Source of the DNA: Pelagicoccus enzymogenes
GTDB taxonomy: Bacteria; Verrucomicrobiota; Verrucomicrobiia; Opitutales; Opitutaceae
DNA length: 64,000 nucleotides
Reading direction: 5' to 3'
Assembly: GCF_014803405.1 (NCBI RefSeq)
Contig: NZ_JACYFG010000040.1
Coordinates: forward strand, 124,001-188,000
Below are positions 26,856 to 38,800 of the stretch, piece by piece (positions within the stretch are counted from its first letter, which is position 1; every line of letters begins with the position of its first letter). The position numbers were made by a program, and so were the translations under genes. The notes under the pieces are model-generated. The model had not been told where the DNA came from. It did no database searches and worked only from the letters and a program-made list of their open reading frames with translations.

Positions 26856-29800
26856 GCCCTCCAGCGAAGAGACGAGGACATTTCCGAAAGTCGCTTCCAC
26901 ATAGTGGGCAACCAACATGAACGAGCCGCGCAGCAGCCCTTCTTCCGCTTGGCGAACAATCCCCCAGGCATTGGGTTCCGGATCTCCAGCTGCCCAGATC
27001 TTCAAACTGTACAGACCAAAGGTTGCGTCGTTTTCAGGCGTTTCGACACGGAATTTGAAGTAGTAGGTTTTGTCTACCTCCATGCTGATGCCGTTGTAGC
27101 CGCCATACTTTTTACGGCCTGTCTCGAAAATCTGGAAGTGATGACCGCCACGCGGACCTTCCAAATACCAACCATGCACACCCATGGCGCCGATCGGCCT
27201 CCATTCGGTGCCCGGCTGCTCGAAGCCGATGCGCTCATGGCCATCCCAACGCAACATGACTCCCACCAGAGGTTCGTGCGGAGGCGGCTGATGGTCGATG
27301 TGGTGGACGGTGATCGGCACTGTCACCTCATAGTCCGTCCAATCGATATCCCCGATTGCGATCAAACGGTCGTAGTGCGACTCCACCGCGCGCACTCCGC
27401 CCGCGACCAATTCCCACTTCCCGTCCACGACCTGGCCCACTTCGTCAATTCTCGAGACCAAGGACCAGTCTATCGCAAATGGCCGTGGCCACACGTTGTA
27501 GATCGAGGAATCAACGGTGATTTCTTCCGTGTATTCAGTCCCGTTGATACCGATAGCCTTAATCTCAACAAGGTTCTCGCCCTCGTTCAAATCGGTAAAG
27601 GGAATCTCTACGTTGAAGTCGCCCTTGCGGCCTATCCGCACGTTCTGCTCAGGATCCATGGTAAGCTCCTCGAGCACGTGAACTCCATTTAATGAATACG
27701 TGAGCGACTCGATTTGCTCTGGAATGATAACATTGCCGAGAATGTTAATCTGAGCCTGCGGCACGCCGAGGCGTCCAAAGGTCTGGTGGTCCCCGTACCA
27801 GACGTCTATGATCGAGCGTCCGTCCGAAGGCAGGAACAAGGCAAGTATCTCGAGATCCTCTTCGATCTCCATGCGCAATGGATTCGACTTGCTGTCGACG
27901 TCGCCCGCCCAGCCATTGAACTTCCATCCCGGAGCTGGCTCGGCTTTCAATTCGATCCGTTCGCCACTTTCATAGTAAGTCTTAACCGGGTCTACCGTCA
28001 CCGTACCCTCTCCCGAAACGACCACCTCGAGCTGGGAGTCCGGATAGAAAATCGGGATCGTCTTGTTGACGACATAGTCCACTTCCAAATTGAACTCTGG
28101 CGCATTGGCTCCGCTCGCGTTACCTGCATAGATCCCCGCCCGCGTGGCAGTGATCGGATAGGTGTAGGAACCGCCGACGTTCCACAGGTCACCATCCAAT
28201 GAATAGCTCAGCGTCCAACGGTCGCCAAAACGTCTTACTCGGATGTAATACTCGTCGGCAATCGGCAGGTCAGTCGCGATGCGGGTCGTCGGAACCTCTC
28301 CCACGAAACTGGCCGAGAACAGGCGCACGGAAGACGGGAACCTGACAAAGTCGAAGCGGAGATAGTTTTCGGAATCCTGTTCGATCTGGAAACCTTGCAT
28401 TTGATAGGGCCCCGTCATGTCCGAGGTGAAACGCGCCTCGAACTCGAAATCCGTATCGTGGATGTCCTGCATCAGTCTCGTGGTGCGGTTTCCGTCTGTC
28501 CAAATGTCATGATCCGAACCTGCAGGCAGATGTATCCGCAAGGAGCCGCCATCTGTTGAAATGATCGCGTCGCCGACCGGATCGACTACTTGCCAAATGC
28601 CTTCGTCAAGACCGTCACCACTGAAATCGTCGGACAGCAGCTGCCCTACGAGCGGCTCAATTTCAAACGTTACCGAAGCTTCTCCCAATTGTAGTCCAGA
28701 ATCCAATACAGACGCCGTAACGGTGTGTATGCCGGGAGAGAGCGCAGGAGTCGAGAAGCGGCGGCCCGTCTCGTCAAACGGTCCGTCCAAACTGGAGTGC
28801 CACCGGATGCCTGAGCTGATATCGCCGTCTTCGGCGTCGATCGCCACAGCTTCCAAATTGATGACCGAGCCTTGCTCGTAGACCGCTCCTGCGGTGGGGC
28901 GTCGTATGGTAACCTGAGGCAAGGCCGTATCGCGGCGCACGGTAATTTCTACCTTCGCGAAACCTGGCAAGAAGCCGGAGTCCACTCCAGTCGCGGTGAT
29001 CACATGATTGCCGACCGACAAGTCCGAGATCGAAACCGTGCCGCCCCTTTCCTCTAGCTCGCCGTCAATGCTGGATGTCCAAGTCACCGACTCTGAAACA
29101 TCACCATCGTCCGCATCCTGCGCAGTGGCCACAAATTCGATGGCTTCACCTTGGTAGAATTGGGCCCCATCCAGCGGGTCGTTTATCACAACAACCGGAG
29201 CATCGCTTTCCGCGCTGACCGCCACGCGCCGCGAAGAGGAACCCGGCTGGAATCCAGAATCGAGCGCCGTGGCCGTAATCGTATGGACGCCTACGGAGAG
29301 CTTGGTGGTAGAGACCAGTCCACCTTGACCTTCGATGCGGCCGTCCAAGTCCGACTTCCAAACGATCGTCGAAGTGATATCGCCGTCCTCCGGGTCAGTC
29401 GCAATCGCCTCCAAGGAGACGATGTCACCCACGGCGAAAAACTCGCCTTCTTCGGGCGAGAACAGCTCGACCACAGGCAGACCGCTCTCGCTTCGCACGA
29501 TGAGCTCGATTTCGGCGGAGCCGTCTAGCAGCCCCGAATCGAATGCCTTTGCCGTGATGGTGTGCACCCCTACCGACAGACTATCCAAGCTGATGGACGA
29601 TCCCGTCGTTCCGATCCGTCCGTCTATATTAGAGTACCATTCGATCCCCGAGGAGACATCTCCATCTTCCTTGTCTGAAGCGTTCGCCAGAAAATCGATT
29701 CGATCGCCCAAAGTGAATACGGACCCGCTAGCGGGTTGTTCAATCACAACGGTCGGCGGCAAGCTCACCTCACGCACCATGAACGTCACCGACGCGGAGC

Positions 29801-32800
29801 CCGGCTCGAAACCGGAATCGATCGCGGTCGCCGTCACCGTGTGAACGCCTACCGAAAGCGTGCTGATCGAGAGTTCGCCTCCGCTCGCGCCTAGAGGTCC
29901 GTCGATGTTCGAGCGCCAACTGATCGTATCCGTGACATCGCCGTCCTCGGGGTCCTGCGCGGTCGCCACAAAATCGATCCTACGACGCTCATTGAAACGG
30001 GCGCCCTCGAGAGGGGCAAAGATCGAGACCTGCGGAGGCTGGCTGTCCGAACCAACCCCAATGGTCACTGAATCGGAGCTTCGTTGGAAACCTGAGTCGA
30101 GCACCGCGGCGGTTACGGTGTGCAATCCTTTCGAGAGCGTAGCCGCGGAGACCGTGCCCCCTTCGCCCATCCATCCGTCAAGGTTCGATGTCCACACGAT
30201 TGATCCCGAGAGGTCCCCATCTTCTGGATCGCTGGCCACCGCAGAGAAAACGACCTGGTCGCCTTCCTTGACGAAGGAGATCTCTTCCGGGGATAGGATG
30301 CTTACGTTTGCAGGTTGGGATATTCCGCTGATCGTGAGCTCGATCGAGTCTGAACCTACTTGGTAGCCCGCGTCGGTCACTTGCGCCGTGATCACGTGCT
30401 GCCCCACCGATAGATCCGAAGTGGCGAAGTCCCCACCGATCTCATTGATCACGCCGTCCAGACTCGATATCCACTCGATCTGCGGGGTCAGTTCCCCATC
30501 CTCCGCATCAGTCGCTCTCGCCGAGAAGACGACCGTTTGGTCTTCGGTGAAGAATAAACCACCCTCCGGAGAGCGAATGTCGACCACCGGCAAAGCGCTT
30601 ACCCCTCTGATCGTGACTGAGATCGAGCTCGATCCGGGCAACAATCCGCTATCAGAAACCGTGGCCGTTATCGTATGGATTCCCGCCGTCAAGTCATCGA
30701 CCGAAATCGTCCTGCCCGTGCCCAAGTTTCCATCGATGTTGCTCTTCCAAGCGACGCCGGATGACAGGTCACCGTCCTCCGCGTCAATCGCCGTCGCGGC
30801 AAATACAACGGGACTGCCCTCGTCGAAGCCTGCTGCGGCCGTCGGCGAATCAATTGAAACAACGGGTCGCGAACTCGAGTCCGCTACCGTCACGGTGATA
30901 GAATTCGAGCCGACGAGGTCGTGAGTGTCGACCGCCGTCGCCGTAATCGTGTGAACGCCTACAGACAGATTCGACGTGGAAACAGTCGCTCCGAAGGACT
31001 CGCCAGCGTCAATGTCAGATACCCATTTCAGGCTCGAAGTCACGTCCCCATCCTCGGGGTCCGTCGCAGAACCAGTGAATACAATCTCTTCCCCAGCGAG
31101 GAAAAACGCTTCATCCAACGGCGACGCAATGGTTACTCGCGGCTCTTGGTTCGGATGGACGACCACCTCCACGGAGTCATACCAACTGTAGCCCAAAGAG
31201 TCCGTGGCAGTTGCTCGAATTTCGTGAGTTCCGACAGAAAGCGTATTCGTCGAAGCACTACCGCCAGCGCCTGATATCAAACCGTCCAAGGTCGAAGACC
31301 AAACAATCGATGCCGTCACATCTCCGTCTTCCAAATCCAGGGCCGTTGCTTGCAGCGCGATCAAATCCCCTTCGCCAAACTCAGCCCCATTACCGAGCGG
31401 AGCGATTTCAACTAGAGGAGCATTGTTCGCGTCGGAAGCGATTTCGACGGTCCTCGTCTCGTATCCAAAATCCTTATAACTCGATTCGATCGCTTCGCGC
31501 ATCGGACCGTACTCTGTCTGATCGACAAGTCCCATGGTAAAGCGTTTTGGCGTACCGTTGAGCTCTGGATTAACGCCTAATCCATTTCGCCCGAACGCAA
31601 GTACCGTCATCCGACCGTCAAGATCTTGGTAAGTGTCGAAAGCGCCATCGGTTTCGTGCAAAGCGAAGTAGATCGAGCGGGCCTGATCGGCATCCGCTAT
31701 AAAATACCATTCATCTCCACCGACAACGTCTCCCTTCAAGGACTGGTTCGCGGTGACAGATTCGCCATCCGAGCGCACGACCACGTCGTTGCCGTCAAGC
31801 ACGCCGCCCGGCGTGCCCTCGTAGAGGAACCAGTAGGAATGGTCCGCCTTCAAGACCGTCATCCGCACGTGGGATCCAAAGAATTCCCACTGGCTTTCCC
31901 ACTTACCGTCGAGCGAGCGGGAGTGCAGGGTCGCCTTCAATGGACCTTCGTGCACCACAGTCGTTGAAGAGGCTTCGCTGCTCGGATGGAAGTAACCTTC
32001 CGGGAAAACCATGTTGGGAATGCCGCGGTAGTTACCCGACGAACCGCCAGTGGGATGGTAGTCGATCCAGTCGATACCGTCCTTGTCATCCCAACTTGAG
32101 AATCCAGCGCCTAGCTTGTGGTAATACAGGGATCCTTCTAGCGTATCGACGCGAACCGAAATTTGCCCTTCGTCGATCACGTCGTCTCGCACCCGCACCT
32201 CAACCTCGGGCTCCCACGCAAAGGCCTCCGAGCCGGCTGGGGCAAAGTACAGGTGGTAGTAGCGAATCGCGTCGCCAGGGGTTGCCCCTTCCAACTTCAA
32301 TATCAGGTTTCCAGTCGCGTTCGTCGTCGCGTCAAATTCAGCCGACGGGTCAAACTGGAACGGCACCTGGTCGTCTAGAATCAAGTCCGAGGAGTCGACC
32401 TCGACGAGTCTCAAGGTGGAGATATCCACCGCTTCCACCGTCGCAATTTCGTCGAGAGCAGCCGTTAAATCCACCGGGAGCTCTGCGATCGCGTCGCGAC
32501 GGTCAACGCCGTTGGCGCTCACCGAGAGCGGCATGCGGTAGGCCCATGCGGCATTCCACCAGCCGCCGCGGCCTTTGGCATCCTTGACCGTGAGACGGAA
32601 CGACTCGCTCGTCTGGGCCTCGCCATCGTCGACCGTCACCGTCACGATCGCTTGACCGTAGGTGCCGACCGTCGGGCTGACGACAAGGGTTCGCGCAGCT
32701 CCCGTACCGCTCATGACGAGGGAGCTGCTCGGAACGAGCAACTGGTTGTTCGATTCGACACTTACAACTAGCGATTCCGCGGGCGTCTCAACATCGCTCA

Positions 32801-35800
32801 CCGCGATATCTATTTCACCCGTGCGCGATCCCGCATAGATTTCTTGATCGGGAATGGCTGAGAGCGCGGGAGCATGGTTGAGGTAGCCGACATCGACCAG
32901 CGGAGTCGCCATGATCTCCTGGATCTCGATCGCCGAGAGCGCTTGCGTGTAGATTCTAAAATCGTCGATCAATCCATCGAAATTGTGCTGCCCATCGGGC
33001 TGGTCGCCGATCGCTGCCGCCACTCCGGCATCCTGGGCGATCTCGCCGTTCAAGGGAAGCAAGCCGTCTTCCACCCCGTTCACGAACAGACGCAGAAGCG
33101 AACCGTCGAAGGTAACCGCGATATGGGTCCATACGCCTTCCTCTAGAGGAGTTGAACCGATAAGCGTATTCGTCACGCCATTACGCGTTTTCAAACGCAT
33201 TCTCAGCCTATCGGTGCCACGGACAGGCGAGGAGCTAATCATCCAATAGTGGTCGTTGATTCCTTCGCCACTCGCTTTGGAGACAATTCTGGCGTCCTGG
33301 ATACCAAAGTCGTCAGCCTTGATCCATGTCGCGATGGTCATTCTGGAGCCCGGAATGTCCATGCTGTGCAAGTCTATTTGCCCCCCGCGTCCGCTCAGGC
33401 GCAGCGCTCGTCCGTATTTGCCTCCCAATACGCGTTCGGCGTCACCCCTCATCGTTCCATTGTTGAGGTTTGGCGAAATGTCGAATACCGTCGCGGACGT
33501 TCCTTCGAACGGATAGCCAAGGAGAAGGCTTTCATCGAAGGGAGGATTGACCGTCACTTCGAAGGATTCGGAGGAAATCAGCTCGCCGTCACTCACCGTG
33601 ACCGTGATCACCGAGGTAGCGCCCTGAATAGCCGCCGGTGTTATCGTCATCGTCCGGCTGGCACCACTGCCTCCCAGCACGATGCTGTCTGCTGGAACCA
33701 ATACATCGTTGTCCGAGCGGGCGGTAACGAGCAAATCAGCGGATGCGGTTTCCGAGTCAGCAACGCTAAAGGGAATCGGGTCGCTGGAACCGCCAAAATC
33801 GATCACGATGTCTTCGAAGGGGTTGATAGAAGGCGGCTTGTTGCCAGGGGTCACCACCCGTAGCACAAAGGTTTCGCTGGCTTCGAACTCGCCATCGCTC
33901 ACTCTGACAGTGACGTTCACGATGCCTGTCAGGCCGGTCTGAGGTCTGAGAATGAGTTCTCGAGTCGGCCCCGCTCCCGCCAAAGTGATTCCCTGCGGCG
34001 GCAGCAGCGTCGCATCGTCGGAGCTCGCCGAAACCTCGAGCAAGTACCCGGTTGTCTCTACGTCTTCGATCGTAAAACGAATCGGATCTGTGACCGCGTC
34101 ACGGAATACGTTTTGATCCGCGATCTCGCTGATCGAAGGTCCGGTATTCGGCACCTCCAAGACACCTGCCATCAAGTCCTGCAGCTCCGAGGAACTGAGA
34201 GCGATGGAGAAAATGCGGAGATCGTCGATCCGTCCGTCGAAATTGTTGCCGCCCTGCGGTTGGTCGCCCAAGGCGGCCGACACGTTCGAGTTCTGAATAA
34301 TCTTTCCGACCGCCGGTAGTTCCGCGTCCACTACGCCATCGATGAAAAGGCGCATGTATTCGCCGTCGTAGGTCGCCGCGACATGGTACCAATCTTCGAG
34401 CGTAAGCAGGTTCGTAGTGCCCACCAAGGTCTTGGTGTTTCCATCCGAGGTCTTCAAACGCAGTCGGAGACGGATTTCCCCGTCGACCGCAGTGGTACTG
34501 ATCATCCAGTAGTGCTCGTTGTCGGAGGTTCCGGATGCCTTGGAGATGATGCGAGCGTCGCTGACCCCATAATCATCCGGATTGACCCAAGCAGCCAGAG
34601 TCATAGCCGAGCCGGGAATATCGATTTTCCCCAAGTTCACATGGCCGCCATTGCCGGAAAAGACGACGGAGTTCCCATTGTAACCAAGCTCCGAGCGCTT
34701 GGCTCCTGAGGTGAGTTGCCCGTTGTTTTTATTGGCTGAAATGTCGAAGACCGTGTCGCCTTCGCTTTCCTCGAAGGGCAGGCCAACAATCAAGCTGGGG
34801 TGGACCGCCGCTTCCACGCGAAGGGTGAAATTCTCGACGGTCGTCAGCTCGCCATCATGAACGGATACCGATACGACCGCTTCGCCGTTTCGGCCGGGAG
34901 CCGGCGTCAGGGTGACCGAACGGGTGCTGCCGCTTCCGCCCGTGGCTATGTTTTCTGGCGGAAGGAGCGTCGCATTGTCGCTGGTCGCCGAAACACTAAG
35001 CTGCGAAATGTCCGTGTCGGTATCGCCAATGGTAAAGGTAACGGGTCCGGTGGTGGAATCCGGGATGATTTTCAGGTCGAGGATTTCACTGATTGTCGGC
35101 GCTGAGTTGCCTGGCGTCACTACAGCGACTAGGAAGGATTCCTCGACAGTAAATTCGCCGTCGCTCACCGAAAGGGTGATCCACGCATTCCCCGTCTCTC
35201 CAGCTCGCGGCGTGATCTTTACGTAGCGAGCGCCGCCCGAGTGTCCAAGCTCGATCCCTTGCTGCGGCACGAGTATCGAATTGTCGGATACAGCAGTCAC
35301 GTCGAGCTGGTAGGGGGATGTTTTTACGTCGCCCACCGCAAAGACAATTTCATCCGTCGCGTTATCGACGAGGACCGTCTGGTTTGGGATGGAACTGATG
35401 GTCGGGGGCGCGTTGGGCACGGGCAGCACTCCATTCATGATCGTACCCACCTCCGCGTCAGCGAGAGCTCGCGTGTAGATACGCACGTCGTCGATCAATC
35501 CGTCGAAATTGCGGCCGCCTTGCGGCTGGTCTCCAATCGCAGCCAAAACGTTCGGGTCCTGCGTCATGGAACCGGACCAAGGCAACTCGCCGTCCAGCGA
35601 ACCATCGATATAAAGGCGGATCGCAGCGCCGTCGTAGGTCGCCGCGACGTGGGTCCATTCGCCGACTGGAATATCGGACTCGCCCACGAGCGTGCCCACG
35701 CCTGTGGATGTGTTGAAACGCACCCTGATGCGCGTTTCGTCTTCCACATCGATGGTACTGATCATCCAGAAATGCTGGTTATCGGTCAGGCCCGTGGCCT

Positions 35801-38800
35801 TCGAAATGATCCGCCCATCGGGAATGCCATAGTAGTCGGGCCTGATCCAAGCAGCCAAAGTAACCCGCGAACTCGGTATGTCCAAGGGCCCCAAGTTTAC
35901 ATGACCGCCTCGACCCGAGAAGACTAAGTTGCCTCCGCGCTCCGTCGAAACCGCGCGGCTTACCCCAGCCGTCAGGCTGCCGTCGTTGCCGTACAAGGAG
36001 ATGTCGACGACCGCCGAGCCTTCCTCTTCTTCGAACGGCAGTCCTAACCACAAGTCGGGATGCACCGGCGTGTAGAGCGACAACTCGAAGGTTTCCTCAA
36101 CCTCGAACTCACCGTCGCTCACTCGCACCGTAATGGTGGCTGGTCCTCTCGCGCCGGCAACCGGTCGGATTTCGATGGTCCGGTTGGATCCGCTGCCAGC
36201 GAAGGTGATAGCGGACGGTGGAACGAAGTCCGGATCGTCCGATTCTGCCGTGAGAGCCAAATTCGCCGGGTCGGTCAGAGCATCGTCGATCGAAAACGGG
36301 ATCGGACCGGTCGAGGAATCCGCGATGATCGAAACATCGCCGATCGCGGAAATGGTGGGCTTGGTATTGCCCGGCGTCACCACCACGACCGAGAAGGTTT
36401 GAGAAGTCATGCGTTCACCGTCGTCCACAGTGACAGTGATCTGGGCGTTGCCTGAGCGGTTGGCGGTGGGAGTGATCGTCAAGGTGCGGTTGTTTCCGGC
36501 GCCTCCCACGACCAATCCGCTGTTGGGGATGAGAGTCGGGTTGCTCGATGTGGCCGAAACCTCGAGCAAGAAAGGAGCAGTCTCCGCATCCGCGACCGTG
36601 AAAGGAATCGACGACGCGCTGTTAACGGGAATGTTTTCAGCCGAGATTTCAGAGATGATCGGAGCCACGTTTGGCGGCACCAGGTGCTCGGTCATGATCG
36701 ACTGGAGCTGCGAGGAGTTCAGAGCCTGGCTGTAGATGCGAACCTCGTCTATCAATCCCACAAAATTGTTGCCGCCCTGGGGCTGATTGCCGATCGCGGC
36801 CGGGACCGTGGAGTTCTCGGCGATCTGCCCGTTCATGAACAAGGAACCGTCCTCCTGGCCGTTCAGGAATAGCTTCAACTCCGCGCCGTCGTAGGTCGCA
36901 GCGACGTGTATCCACTCGCCTTGGAGCAAGTTGGTGGAGCCCACCAGCGTTTCGGTTCCACCGCTGGAAGTTTTTAAGCGAGCCCGCAGCTTAGTCCCCT
37001 GATTCGTTCGATGCGTGCTGAGCATCCAGAAGTGCTTGTCTTCCTGCTCTCCTGTCGCCTTGGAGATGATACGGTCGCCTGGCGCGTTGAGATCGTCCGG
37101 GCGAATCCACGCCGCGATGGTCATCTGCGAGCCGAAGATATCCAGACTTCCCAAGTCCACAGACTCGCCGTCGCCCGAAAAGCGCAAAGCGCGTCCCAGC
37201 TGGCCCTCGGCGATTCGTTCGATCGTCCCTCCTAGGACCCCTTCGTTGCGGTGTTCCGAGATGTCGAAGGCGATGGTTCCAAATTCCTCTTCGAAAGGCA
37301 GTCCCAACCAAAGGCTCGTCTCGAAAGGCGGCGAGATTTCGACTTCGATCTGCTGCTCGACGAAGTACTCGCCATCATCCACCGTCAGGAGGATCGTCGT
37401 CTTGCCGGAGAATCCAGGGGCCGGAGCGATCGACAGCGTTCGCTCCGATCCGCTTCCACCAAGGACAAGGCCTTCGAGCGGAATCAGCTTGGGATTTTCC
37501 GTCGCCACCGTTAGGCCCAGATCCTCGGCAGCCGTTCCCGCGTCAAACAGAGTGAAGGCGATCCCTTCTATGACATCCCCCTGCTCCATCGATTGATTGG
37601 GAATGTCGCTGATGACTGGCGGGGTGTTGCCGGGCGTGACCACGCGCAGCGTGAAACTTTCCTTCGCCTCGGCCTCGCCGTCGCTGACCGTCAAAGTAAC
37701 TTTCGCGGATCCGGTCACTCCCTCGATGGGAGTCAGTGTGACACTACGACTCGCTCCCGTGCCGGCAAGCGCGATCGCGCTCGTGGGAAGCAAGTTGGAA
37801 TTGTTAGAGGCAACCGTGAGGACGAGCTCCTCTACAGGCGTGCCAACGTCGTCTATGGAAAATGGAATTGTCGGCAGCGTTTCGCCACCACTCAGCGTCT
37901 GGTCGGCAATGTCGCTGATCTCCGGCGGCAGGTTCGCGCCACCGGGACCTGGCAGCTTTTCGTTCATCAGGGCGGCAATCCCCTCCGCATCGTAGGCCAC
38001 GGAGTAAATTTTGACCTCGTCGATCAAGCCATCGAATCCACGTCCCCCCTGCGGCTGATTGCCGATCGCTACCGGTACATTCGCATTCTGGGCAATTTCG
38101 CCACCATGCTCCAACTCGGAATCAAGCACCCCGTTCAGGTACAGCCGAATGAAGGAGCCGTCGTACACCATGGCCACGTGCATCCATTCGCCCGCGACCA
38201 AGTCGGTAGCCCCCAGAAGCGTGCGCGTGGCTCCGGCGTTTGTCTTGAATCGGCCACGCAACTTGATCCCGCCGTTGCTCGGAATCGTACTGATCATCCA
38301 ATAGTGTTGGTTGTCCGCCGAACCAATGGCTTTGGAAATGATACGGGCGTCCCGAATTCCAAAGTCGTCGGCCTTGACCCAAGCAGCGATCGTCGTCTCC
38401 GAGCCTGGAATATCCAACTTGCCCAAATCGACGAGTCCGCCCCCACCCCCGAAATCGAGAGCGTCGCCGAAGTATCCCTCGTCCGAACGGCGCACGCCGC
38501 CGGATATGATCCCGTCATTTCGATAGCCAGAGCTGTCGACCGCGATGCTTCCGCTCTCCTGCTCGAACGGCAAACCTAGGAAGAGCGAGGGGTTGCGCGG
38601 CTCCGGCAAGGTGGTCACTACGATCTGTTCGGAGAGGCCCGAAAAGTTGCCGATATAGTCCACGGCCATGACTTGATAGACGTAGGTCGTCTGCACCTCC
38701 AAGCCGTTGTCGCTATAGAAAGTGTTGTTCGCCGACGCGACCTCCTTGCCGTTGCGAAAGATCTTATAGGAGGCGATCCCCGTATCGTCGATGGACGCCG

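Noticed and set aside
22873-28202. Several long plus-strand open frames (300-385 codons) opposite giant gene 1
   Set aside because: They are mirror frames of a GC-rich repetitive minus-strand gene. They recur at the same place in each repeat unit, have no ribosome sites and resemble no family.
28640-38600. CRISPR-like regularly spaced repeats
   Set aside because: The spacing (279 or about 1,260 bases) and an uninterrupted reading frame show that these are protein-module repeats.
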